IMG/VR virus record: IMGVR_UViG_3300024999_000402
Span: 1-23,711 of that record
Direction: 5' to 3' (one strand)
Source of the DNA: a virus
Length of the DNA stretch: 23,711 bases
Below the pieces are notes generated by a model. The model did not search any database. It saw only the letters and a list, made by a program, of their open reading frames with translations, and was not told where the DNA came from. This document shows positions 1 to 5,407 of this stretch, piece by piece. Position numbers and translations under genes: made by a program. Numbering within the stretch: position 1 is the stretch's first letter; each line of letters opens with the position of its first letter.

Positions 1-141
1 GTACGGCGGGCGGATTATGCGGGTGGGTTTAGGAGGTTCGACCTCGAAGGTTTGGATAAGGGCCGGGAACCTTCTGCGGCTTGGCTGGAGGAGTCGGTTT
101 AGGTGCATGGTCAGCAGTTCTGCTCTTTCGGACTGGAACAT
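1..141 (-). CDS. Hypothetical protein, N-terminal part, cut by window edge
   Basis: An open frame starts at an ATG at 141-139 (minus) and stays open for 47 codons to the edge of the window. An AAGGAG ribosome binding site lies at 150-155, about 8 bases before the ATG. The visible part begins MFQSERAELLTMHLNRLL and is rich in Arg, Leu and Pro. It follows the 161-712 gene by 19 bases and would be the next gene of the same minus-strand operon. I do not recognise the family; the start and frame are well supported, the function is unknown. Confidence 0.6.
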   Translation of the reverse strand, partial: MFQSERAELLTMHLNRLLQPSRRRFPALIQTFEVEPPKPTRIIRPPY

Positions 142-160
142 TCGGTGGTCTCCTTACCCC

Positions 161-712
161 TTAAAGTTTTGACAAGATTGTCCGAGCCTCTTCAACCAGC
201 TGCTCAAGTGCCGCCTTGACGCCTGCCGCCACTGCTCTCTCAAGGGCTTTCTGTAAGTCAGGCACCTCCAAAGATGCGGGAGGCTCGGGTTTGGCCTCTG
301 ACGCAGGGGCCGCTTTAGGCTTTACGGCCTTCGGCTTAGGAACGGCCTTCTCTTTCACTTCCGGATGCACCTCAACCAACGCCACACCGCTTGCAGTGTC
401 CAGTGTGATTGCAGAGGAGAACTTGTCCGACAGGTGGAACCGATTAGCAAAATTGGTGGCGTGGATGCTGATGTACTCTTTGCGTTTGTGGAGCCGGTGC
501 GCCCCTTCGGTCTCGTGTTTGGTCAGCCTGAGCCTGACGTTGCCCCTCACGCTGTCATAACTGAGCAGGGCGTACTCGAAGTCGTCCAAGGCGAACTCTT
601 TCCTGGCGGCGGCATTAAAGACGAACTGACCGCCCTTGCCGTAGACTGCCAGTTTAGGTATTGACGATGGCTTGCCGCCCCTGGTGCTTTTTACTGGTGA
701 TGCGTTCAACAT
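161..712 (-). CDS. Hypothetical phage protein with Lys/Ala/Pro linker
   Basis: 183 residues. Residues about 20-115 look like a beta-rich globular domain (KLAVYGKGGQFVF onward). Residues about 118-148 are a Lys/Ala/Pro-rich flexible linker, and the last 35 residues form a predicted Ala/Glu-rich helix or coiled coil. This is the layout of a folded domain tethered to a short oligomerisation helix. The start codon directly abuts the stop of the upstream gene (TAA then ATG), with GGAGGAGG upstream, so translation is probably coupled. I do not recognise the family. The N-terminal part vaguely recalls phage AbrB-like proteins, but too weakly for an assignment. Confidence 0.75.
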   Translation of the reverse strand: MLNASPVKSTRGGKPSSIPKLAVYGKGGQFVFNAAARKEFALDDFEYALLSYDSVRGNVRLRLTKHETEGAHRLHKRKEYISIHATNFANRFHLSDKFSSAITLDTASGVALVEVHPEVKEKAVPKPKAVKPKAAPASEAKPEPPASLEVPDLQKALERAVAAGVKAALEQLVEEARTILSKL

Positions 713-928
713 TTATTCCTCCTCCAAGTTTTTCTCGGCTATGCGGGTGAGGTCGATGGTCTGGCTAGAGGCGAACGGGTTATCGTCATCGATAGCTTTC
801 ACTCGAAAAACTGTCGCCCTGCTGTCCGGGTCTCTCAGGGTGTTCAGGGCCGACATGGCGGCGTCGATAGGGGAGAGGGCAGGCAGTTCGATCTCCCAGG
901 ATACGTGGTACTCTTTGTAAGTTTCCAT
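713..928 (-). CDS. Small conserved phage/plasmid hypothetical protein
   Basis: 71 residues from the ATG at 928-926, chosen over an upstream in-frame ATG because AAGGAGG (934-940) precedes it at good spacing. The protein reads METYKEYHVSWEIELPA, then SPIDAAMSALNTLRDPDS and ATVFRV. This matches a widespread family of about 70-residue proteins of unknown function in phages, plasmids and bacterial chromosomes (pattern WEI-D/E, SP-x-x-AA-x-x-AL, RDP-x-S, ATVF-x-V). It is probably a small alpha/beta domain. It sits between the split gene at 939-1193 and the 161-712 gene in the operon. Function unknown. Confidence 0.8.
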   Translation of the reverse strand: METYKEYHVSWEIELPALSPIDAAMSALNTLRDPDSRATVFRVKAIDDDNPFASSQTIDLTRIAEKNLEEE

Positions 929-938
929 CCCATCCTCC

Positions 939-1028
939 TTAAATTTCCCAGCCGAACATAACCGGATCATGGTGCCCTTCAAACATTACCGAGAGGGCGT
1001 AGTCGTCGTAAGGTATCTGCTCGTCTGC
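939..1028 (-). pseudogene. C-terminal continuation of the 1029-1193 gene beyond an in-frame TAA
   Basis: Directly after the TAA at 1031-1029, the same frame stays open for 29 codons to a second TAA at 941-939. It encodes a segment with IPYDDYALSVMFEGHH. In the family of the upstream 54-residue protein I expect an acidic stretch, then a hydrophobic beta strand ending in EGHH near the C-terminus, which is what this stretch supplies. The frame has no good start of its own. Either the gene is broken by a nonsense mutation, the TAA is read through, or the base is a sequencing error. Confidence 0.5.
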
Positions 1029-1193
1029 TTAAAGGTCTTCGTTATCCGCTGCGGCGACTTCTTTCTGGCCGAACTTGAACGCCTGGGCCTCATCTTCGGC
1101 CTCGACATGGGCCACATAAACGTCCTGGCCCTGCGGGATGTCCGCGCAGAGGTAGTCCGGACGGAGTAAAACGACGGTGTATTTTTTATTCAT
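1029..1193 (-). CDS. Small conserved phage protein, N-terminal part before an in-frame TAA
   Basis: 54 residues beginning MNKKYTVVLLRPDYLCADI, followed by GQDVYVAHVEAEDEAQAF. It resembles a family of about 80-residue phage proteins with the pattern YTVVLLxPDY, GQ-x-x-Y-x-AHV, then a helix and a terminal EGHH motif. The ATG at 1193-1191 overlaps the TGA stop of the Cys-repeat gene (ATGA), with AAGG just upstream, so translation is coupled. The frame stops at a TAA (1031-1029) about two thirds of the way through the family's usual length; the missing third is encoded in frame directly after it. Function unknown. Confidence 0.65.
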   Translation of the reverse strand: MNKKYTVVLLRPDYLCADIPQGQDVYVAHVEAEDEAQAFKFGQKEVAAADNEDL

Positions 1194-1771
1194 CCTTCAG
1201 CCTCCATTTTCATAATAGTTTTAACTATCTCAATATACTGCCGATACTGTTTGCCGTGGTCGGTGCCGTTGTGTTTTTTCTCCACTGCGGACTCGAAAGC
1301 TGCGAGGTCTCCGCGAAAACAGCCGCAAACGACTTGGACAGTCTCTCCTAGCCAGTATGTCGTAGTCTGGGCGCTGCGGGAACCGATCTTCTTGCCAGTG
1401 TACCTGTTCGGGTTTTCCTTGAAGTCGGAGCAGTCGGAGCAGTAGCGACAGTCGGAGCAGCCGGAGCAGTCGGAGCAGTAGCGACAGCCGGAGCAGTCGG
1501 AGCAGTAGCGACAGCCGGAGCAGCCGGAGCAGCCGGAGCAGCCGGAGCAGCCGGAGCAGTCGGAGCAGTCGGAGCAGTAGCGACAGCCGGAGCAGTCGGA
1601 GCAGTAGCGACAGTCGGAGCAGTCGGAGCAGTCGGAGCAGTCGGAGCAGTCGGAGCAGTCGGAGCAGTTTGTGAGGGTCTTTGAAAAGTTCTCGGCCTGG
1701 ACTTCGGTGTAAATGTCAGCGTCCCAGCGGTTATTATTGTCGTCGTAGTACCAGCCATTTTTTAAGATCAT
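1190..1771 (-). CDS. Cys-x-x tandem repeat protein
   Basis: 193 residues. Residues 1-35 (MILKNGWYYDDNNNRWD onward) precede a long array of three-residue units, each with one Cys (CSD, CSG, CRY), encoded by 9-base repeats. The C-terminal domain of about 75 residues contains TTTYWLGETVQVVCGCFRG and a helix near HGKQYRQYIEIVK. This C-terminal domain with Cys-triplet repeats is a recurrent phage and bacterial type; the array probably forms a narrow beta-solenoid or binds metal, but its role is unknown. The ATG overlaps the TAA of the upstream gene by one base (TAATG), with GGAGGAGGAG before it. The complementary strand carries an accidental Thr/Ala/Pro-rich open frame. Confidence 0.85.
   Translation of the reverse strand: MILKNGWYYDDNNNRWDADIYTEVQAENFSKTLTNCSDCSDCSDCSDCSDCSDCRYCSDCSGCRYCSDCSDCSGCSGCSGCSGCSGCRYCSDCSGCRYCSDCSGCSDCRYCSDCSDFKENPNRYTGKKIGSRSAQTTTYWLGETVQVVCGCFRGDLAAFESAVEKKHNGTDHGKQYRQYIEIVKTIMKMEAEG
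1428..1668. repeat. 9-bp tandem repeats coding for Cys triplets
   Basis: About 26 tandem copies of a 9-base unit (variants of cggagcagt, cggagcagc and agcgacagt on the plus strand) encode the CSD, CSG and CRY triplets of the 1190-1771 protein. Units change only by multiples of three bases, so copy number can drift by slippage without breaking the frame. The higher-order pattern (CRY followed by runs of CSD or CSG) repeats irregularly, which suggests unequal duplication of blocks. Confidence 0.9.
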
Positions 1772-1959
1772 TATCTCTCCTCCTCCTCGAAGTGAGTCTC
1801 CGCCATGCGCAGGATAGTCTGCGGGTCCAGGCCCTCTTGATGGGCGAGGTGGAGGAGGTTGGTGGTGAGGTCGATAATATCGGTCCAGGTGTCGTCCTCC
1901 CGCTCAGGCAGGGCGTTCAAGGCTTCGTCGGCTATTGCTGCTCTTTCTTCGTTTGTCAT
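1771..1959 (-). CDS. Small acidic hypothetical protein
   Basis: 62 residues beginning MTNEERAAIADEALNALPE, mostly alpha-helical, with the motif DIIDLTTNLLHLAHQEGLDP. The ATG at 1959-1957 is preceded by AAGGAGGAAAGACAA, an excellent ribosome binding site. Its stop overlaps the start of the Cys-repeat gene by one base, so the two are likely translated together. I do not recognise a function; short acidic helical proteins of this kind are common in phage early operons. Confidence 0.75.
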   Translation of the reverse strand: MTNEERAAIADEALNALPEREDDTWTDIIDLTTNLLHLAHQEGLDPQTILRMAETHFEEEER

Positions 1960-1989
1960 TTGTCTTTCCTCCTTAATTGTCTTTAAACT

Positions 1990-2010
1990 GCCCCGGTGGT
2001 TAGCCGGGGC
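1990..2010. repeat. Perfect 7-bp hairpin in a non-coding stretch
   Basis: GCCCCGG (1990-1996) and CCGGGGC (2004-2010) pair perfectly around a 7-base loop. Further inverted repeats follow: GCCGG/CCGGC at 2108-2124 and CCCCG/CGGGG at 2139-2164. The stretch 1960-2185 between the tRNA-like gene and the 1771-1959 gene has no convincing gene. On the minus strand only a 5-codon frame (ATG at 2064) follows an AGGAGG. It may be a structured leader or processing region of the operon transcript. There is no U-run, so it is not a classical terminator. Confidence 0.5.
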
Positions 2011-2185
2011 GCTGGTGGCTATCGCCTGTGTGGGGATTGCTGGCCTTTACTCCAGCGGCGTCATGGTGGGCCTCCTATCGGGTTTAAATGGTATCTACTC
2101 CAAAAATGCCGGTTGTTGTCCGGCCTCCACTGCCTCAACCCCGCTCTCTTGCGAGATTACGGGGCGGGCTTTCGAAGGTTTTTGG

Positions 2186-2287
2186 TGGAGCAGACGGGAC
2201 TCGAACCCGCGCACTGTCGTTCACATTGGTGATCAAACCCAATGCATTGTGGTGCGACCGTGTTGCCTTACATACACTAACTGCCCC
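2186..2287 (-). tRNA. Atypical tRNA-like gene with an expanded anticodon arm
   Basis: On the minus strand a tRNA frame is clear. The acceptor GGGGCAG pairs with CTGCTCC, followed by an A discriminator. There is a 4-bp D stem GTGT/ACAC with GG in the loop, a T arm GCGGG-TTCGAGT-CCCGT, and a 5-base variable region AGTGC. The anticodon arm is about 43 bases instead of 17: GTCG/CGAC, two bulged A on the 3' side, CAC/GTG, an 8-base bulge, then ATTGG/CCAAT closing the loop GTTTGATCA. Total length is about 102 bases with no encoded CCA. The anticodon cannot be assigned safely: the middle of the loop is TGA (Ser), but base 37 would be T. It could be intron-bearing, degenerate, or specialised. Confidence 0.6.
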
Positions 2288-2297
2288 TCGTCCTTTT

Positions 2298-2585
2298 TTA
2301 AAGTCTCTCCTGGCCATACCGAGCATTTTCCGGCGTCCTCTCCTTAGCGACTGCTTCCAGTCCTTTATTTACCAGGCTGTTCGGGTCAAGCAGCGCCTTG
2401 AAAGTCAGGCCGACCATCTCTTGGGTGTGCTTCATGCTGTCGTCCCGGCCCTTACGGAGGATCGCCACCAGTTCCTTGTAATGCTCCAACTCCCTGCGAA
2501 GGTACTCGATCTCGGACTGCATGTTGATAATTTGGTGGGCGAAATCCACCACGTCAGGGTAGTTGTGCTCGTCTTGGTCTCTCAT
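2298..2585 (-). CDS. Coiled-coil hypothetical protein
   Basis: 95 residues. Residues about 12-50 (FAHQIINMQSEIEYLRREL and onward) form a predicted amphipathic coiled coil, so the protein is probably a dimer or trimer. The remainder is helical with a basic, Glu-rich tail. AAGGAGAAAGGAA precedes the ATG at 2585-2583. It lies 14 bases downstream of the dual-HTH regulator and 10 bases before the tRNA-like gene, so regulator, coiled-coil protein and tRNA are probably one transcript. Family not recognised. An accessory partner of the regulator is possible but not shown. Confidence 0.75.
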   Translation of the reverse strand: MRDQDEHNYPDVVDFAHQIINMQSEIEYLRRELEHYKELVAILRKGRDDSMKHTQEMVGLTFKALLDPNSLVNKGLEAVAKERTPENARYGQERL

Positions 2586-2599
2586 TTCCTTTCTCCTTT

Positions 2600-3229
2600 T
2601 TAATCTTCCTGGTTAAATTTCCGTTCTTTCAATGTTGCCGCCACGCCACGCAGCGTGACCAGCATGTGTCTTGGGATCACGTAGTCCCCGGATTCGTACC
2701 GGTTGACCGTTGCACGGGACACGCCGAGCAGGACGGCGAGCTGGGCCTGGTTGAGTCCGTATTCTTTGCGGATGAATTTTAAATGCTCAGGTTTGGCAGA
2801 TGGGCCAGAATCGTCTGAGGATGCCCTGTGCGGGCCGACCGTCGGCCTGGGTATGTTACCGTCCTCGTCTTGGCTGTCGTGTGCCAGAGAGAGGAATCGG
2901 TGCAGTGCTGAGGGCGCGTGCTGGCTGCGTTCGATCTGTTCCCATTCTTCAGGGAGGCGATAGAACTTCTCCGCTGCCTCTGAGATAGTCCAGCCAAGAT
3001 TTACTCGGAGGGCCGCGATGTCCTGGCCGGAGTAGGTGGGAGACGGCGGCGAGGCCAGGAGCAGATTGTTGATCTGGCTGTCCTGTTTGACCGAGACCTT
3101 TACTAGTCCGGTCTCCTTCCGCTGGAGGGTCCGGATGTCCATCAGGAGGTGGTCGGCCAGTTCGGCTTGGCTCATTTCGAGCGCGACTCGCTTGAGGAGG
3201 ATCAGGTGGTTTATTGGTTCAGTGTACAT
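2600..3229 (-). CDS. Phage transcription regulator with two XRE-type HTH domains
   Basis: 209 residues. The C-terminal domain (about 148-200) is a textbook Cro/cI-type helix-turn-helix: LKFIRKEYGLNQAQLAVLLG, then VSRATVNRYESGD. The N-terminal region (about 8-45, LLKRVALEMSQAELADHLL) is a second, more diverged HTH of the same kind. The middle (70-110) carries another helical segment, with a Ser/Pro-rich linker before the C-terminal HTH. It should bind DNA, plausibly as a repressor or switch protein. AAGGAG precedes the ATG. Its promoter (3268-3296) carries a TGTTACA element over the -10, suggesting autoregulation through the repeats beyond it. No peptidase or oligomerisation domain of the lambda cI kind is visible. 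Confidence 0.85.
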   Translation of the reverse strand: MYTEPINHLILLKRVALEMSQAELADHLLMDIRTLQRKETGLVKVSVKQDSQINNLLLASPPSPTYSGQDIAALRVNLGWTISEAAEKFYRLPEEWEQIERSQHAPSALHRFLSLAHDSQDEDGNIPRPTVGPHRASSDDSGPSAKPEHLKFIRKEYGLNQAQLAVLLGVSRATVNRYESGDYVIPRHMLVTLRGVAATLKERKFNQED

Positions 3230-3267
3230 ATCGGCTCCTTGAGGTTGGTCTTAAATCTTATGACTGA

Positions 3268-3296
3268 GTTGTAACACTGTCGGCAAGAGCTGTCAA
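3268..3296 (-). promoter_or_regulatory. Sigma70-like promoter of the regulator operon, overlapped by a repeat element
   Basis: On the minus strand: TTGACA (3296-3291), a 17-bp spacer, TACAAC (3273-3268). A TGTTACA sequence (3276-3270) lies over the -10 and belongs to a copy of the two-part repeat (3270-3285). Transcription would enter the dual-HTH regulator gene about 30 bases later. This fits repression by a protein that recognises the repeat. Confidence 0.6.
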
Positions 3297-4015
3297 GAAA
3301 AAATGTTGCGAGAGGTTACTTTTCAGTTAACAAATTAAGATTTGCTGTAATATCCACAAGATAGCTTTTTTGTAGGAAGGTGTAACATCCTTACGGCATG
3401 AAATTTTGCGGTTTTTAGAGTTTTTTGTAACATGGTTACGGCAGAAATTGGCGTTTTTGGTGTATGAAAGAAACAAATTTGAAAAAATCGTGCAGTAAAA
3501 TGTGCTTGAAATCATTGAATAAGTGGTTTTTGGTTTATTAAAAAAATTTTTATTAGAGAGAGATATATTTATTTTATGCCGTAATGATGTTACAAGGGAA
3601 TTGTGCGGTGTTGTTAGGAAGGGGCGACGGGTTGCCAGGGCATGTAACATCCTTACGGCATAAATTTTAAAAGTTCTGGTTATTTTTTTTTTTTTTTAAT
3701 AAAGTAAAATTTTTATTATTACTTATTATCTTATAAAATATATAATAATACTAGGGCTTTTGCGGTGGCTGCCCTCCAAAAAGTTTGTGAAAAAATTTTT
3801 GGCCATTTGTTTCTTTCATACACCTAGATTTCACTTTTCTGCCGCTTTGTGTTACTTTTGGATGTAACAATTATCCGCCATTGTTACACTTTGATGTAAC
3901 AAAAGCCGGCATTTATTACATTTCTTTGTTGAAAAAATCCAGGCCATGTTACATTTGTTGTATCTTTCCTGCCGTGTTTTGTTACTTAGAAGTGTTGATG
4001 TAACATTTTGCGGCA
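3270..4015. repeat. Family of two-part repeats TGTAACA-N(4-6)-CGGCA
   Basis: Nine copies are visible in both orientations. Plus strand: 3270-3285, 3381-3398, 3426-3443, 3643-3660, 3895-3911, 3999-4015. Minus strand: 3577-3594, 3840-3855, 3970-3985; the last two carry AGTAACA. Four copies are the longer form TGTAACAT-NN-TTACGGCA. The spacing changes from 6 bases in the left half to 5 in the right half. The asymmetric, repeated design resembles iterons or multi-site operators of a phage origin or control region. A related site lies in the promoter at 6401-6429. Confidence 0.8.
3459..3824. repeat. 19-bp perfect inverted repeat flanking AT-rich DNA (candidate origin core)
   Basis: GGTGTATGAAAGAAACAAA at 3459-3477 recurs as an exact reverse complement at 3806-3824. 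The outer flanks also share GGCAGAAA (about 10-15 bases beyond each copy) in the same inverted arrangement. The roughly 330 bp between them holds very AT-rich segments (about 3530-3575 and 3661-3755), a run of 15 T (3683-3697) and two of the two-part repeats. Inverted protein-binding repeats around easily melted DNA is the arrangement of many theta-replication origins. No gene is credible across 3230-4422. Confidence 0.6.
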
Positions 4016-4058
4016 GTGGTTTTCTCTTCGGAAAGGAGTATTTTGATCCCTTGATTTG

Positions 4059-4329
4059 TTAACTCAAATGTAACAATTGTTACACCACCACTTTTTTCTT
4101 GGCCTGTTTTTTGGTAAAATCGCCAGTTTTGTTAAAATAGTTAGGCCGGCCTAAATCTCGCTGCTGTGTTTTGCTACACCGTTTTGTTACTCCATCTGTA
4201 ACAAATGTTACTCCTAGTTAACAAAGTTTTTCCCTCGCGCCTGTCGCCGATGTTACATTTGCTGTAACATAGGGCGGTTTTCCCTCCCTATTTGTTAACT
4301 TGCTGTAACATTTGTTACTCTTAGTTAAC
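4059..4329. repeat. Cluster of GTAACA/TGTTAC palindromes and GTTAAC sites
   Basis: A perfect 16-bp palindrome TGTAACAATTGTTACA lies at 4069-4084. Related dyads are GTAACA-AA-TGTTAC (4198-4211), TGTTACA-N5-TGTAACA (4251-4269) and GTAACA-TT-TGTTAC (4305-4318). GTTAAC palindromes occur at 4059-4064, 4217-4222, 4294-4299 and 4324-4329. A separate 14-bp palindrome TTAGGCCGGCCTAA is at 4141-4154. The symmetric form suggests a dimeric DNA-binding protein; these look like operators related to, but arranged differently from, the two-part repeats to their left. Confidence 0.7.
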
Positions 4330-4363
4330 GTTTTCTTGTAACGTTTTGCTACTCTCAGGTAAC

Positions 4364-4396
4364 AAAAAAGCCCCACCTCATGTAACAAGGTAGGGC
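4364..4396 (-). terminator. Rho-independent terminator of the 4423-6349 operon
   Basis: On the minus strand GCCCTACCT pairs with AGGTGGGGC (9 bp including one G-T pair) around a 9-base loop, followed at once by six T. It sits 27 bases downstream of the last gene of the operon and isolates that operon from the repeat region. The loop is TGTTACATG, so it contains one copy of the TGTTACA element. Confidence 0.85.
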
Positions 4397-4422
4397 AATT
4401 TTCGTGTTCGAAATAGGGCGTT

Positions 4423-4896
4423 TTAGTCTCTTACCAGGTACGTTACTCCCTGATATTTTACCTCGTGGTAGTCCATTCGTACGCCGTCGGCGGTCGCTTC
4501 CCAGTCGATGACTAACCATGAGTGGCTGTCACCTACCGCTCCAAGGTCGTCGGCCAGGTCTTGCACGTAGCTTACCCACTCACTTTCCGGAATCATGGTG
4601 TTGCCATGCATCCATTCAGAGACTTCCTTTTCCAAGCCATTCAACTCGTCTAACTCTTCCTGGTTTTCTTCAATCCAGGTGGCAAGGTCCGCTTGCGCCG
4701 CCTCGAAATCTTCTTGCGCCTCGTCCATTGCATCCTCGTTTTCCTCGGTTTTATCCTCCTCCCTCGCGTCCTGATACTCTTGTTTTGCTGCTGCCAGTTC
4801 TTCCCGCTTCTCTTCTAAGTCTTGCTCCAAGGCTTCTTTCTCTTTCCGCAATTCACACTGGCGCTTGTATAAATCTCTGGTATCTAGGTATTGCAT
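4423..4896 (-). CDS. Phage protein with coiled coil and small acidic C-terminal domain
   Basis: 157 residues from the ATG at 4896-4894. Longer in-frame starts would overlap the upstream gene, and GGAGAGGG lies just before this ATG. Residues about 8-100 are a long, highly charged coiled coil (RKEKEALEQDLEEKREEL and onward). Residues about 105-157 form a domain with SEWVSYVQDLADDLGAV, then SWLVIDWEATADGVRMDY and GVTYLVR. This C-terminal pattern (IDWEATA, DY, Y-x-G-x-TY-x-x-R) is frequent in small phage and plasmid proteins, often next to antirestriction-type genes. A direct antirestriction role is not shown. Last gene before the terminator. Confidence 0.75.
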   Translation of the reverse strand: MQYLDTRDLYKRQCELRKEKEALEQDLEEKREELAAAKQEYQDAREEDKTEENEDAMDEAQEDFEAAQADLATWIEENQEELDELNGLEKEVSEWMHGNTMIPESEWVSYVQDLADDLGAVGDSHSWLVIDWEATADGVRMDYHEVKYQGVTYLVRD

Positions 4897-4957
4897 ATCT
4901 TTCCCTCTCCAATTTTTAAGTTTCCCTAACTCCCCATTACGGGAAGGTTCGGAGTTT

Positions 4958-5281
4958 TTAGAAATCCTGTACGATAAAAGAGCCGTCTTCCTTGCCCTCG
5001 TCGTCTTCCTCAACATCGATCCTGATAACCAGCGTCCGGTCCTCGATATCGGAAATCGTCGCGTATTCCTCGCCGTAGGCGCTCTGAAACTCGGCCAGGT
5101 TTTCATACTCCGTGAAATCGCAGCAGATAGCAATAACGTCAAGCTCCATTTCTTCGCCCGAATTAGCCTCGAAATCTTCCAAGTATTCAAACAAGGATTC
5201 CAGCCCTGCGTAACTGAAGTTCTCAGGGCGAGTTTTCTTGAAAGCGTCGATAAAGTCTGATTTGGACACTGTTTGTTTCAT
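4958..5281 (-). CDS. Conserved acidic phage protein
   Basis: 107 residues, strongly acidic. It contains SKSDFIDAFKKT, FSYAGLESLFEYLEDFEAN and ELDVIAICCDFTEYENLAEF. This matches a common phage family with the pattern F-R/D-x-AF, FSYEGLxxLFDYLEE and ELDVIALCCE(F/Y), found in early regions of many phages. Its function is unknown to me. A GGGAGG site 10 bases upstream of the ATG lies over the stop of the preceding 39-residue gene, suggesting coupling. The acidity could mean DNA mimicry, but that is speculation. Confidence 0.85.
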   Translation of the reverse strand: MKQTVSKSDFIDAFKKTRPENFSYAGLESLFEYLEDFEANSGEEMELDVIAICCDFTEYENLAEFQSAYGEEYATISDIEDRTLVIRIDVEEDDEGKEDGSFIVQDF

Positions 5282-5287
5282 GATTTT

Positions 5288-5407
5288 CTACCTCCCAAAA
5301 TTAAAAATATAGTTCATAACAAGCTGTCGCCTGATACTGAGATGCAGCCGAAAATAATTGTCGGACATAAGGCTTTTCAAGGCTTGACGGATAAGATAGG
5401 ATTTCAT
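5288..5407 (-). CDS. Small basic protein (39 residues)
   Basis: A 40-codon frame from the ATG at 5407-5405 to a TAG at 5290-5288, beginning MKSYLIRQALKSLMSDNYF and ending in a basic, hydrophobic stretch. It is supported by context: AAGGAG lies upstream, its ATG overlaps the TGA of the 5404-5655 gene (ATGA), and its end carries the ribosome binding site of the next gene. A single amphipathic helix is likely. Function unknown. Confidence 0.55.
   Translation of the reverse strand: MKSYLIRQALKSLMSDNYFRLHLSIRRQLVMNYIFNFGR

Noticed and set aside
1348-1758. Minus-strand open frame rich in Thr-Ala-Pro repeats
   Set aside because: It is the frame-shifted reading of the 9-bp Cys repeats. The Cys frame has a proper ribosome site, overlapping neighbours and a recognisable C-terminal domain.
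2186-2287. Idea that the tRNA-like gene is a phage attachment site or a stop-codon suppressor
   Set aside because: No integrase or duplicated tRNA end is present in the window, and no anticodon complementary to UAA or UGA can be placed in a normal loop.
1859-2347. Plus-strand frame with a hydrophobic stretch (LAGALVAIACVGIAGLYSSG)
   Set aside because: It lies against the direction of the operon, crosses the tRNA-like gene, and lacks a start codon with a ribosome site near the hydrophobic part.
3327-3650. 107-codon minus-strand open frame in the repeat region
   Set aside because: It runs through four copies of the non-coding repeat, has low-complexity AT-rich codons, no ribosome binding site and no recognisable domain.
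3230-4422. CRISPR array
   Set aside because: Repeats are short, occur in both orientations with irregular spacing, and there are no uniform spacers or cas genes.
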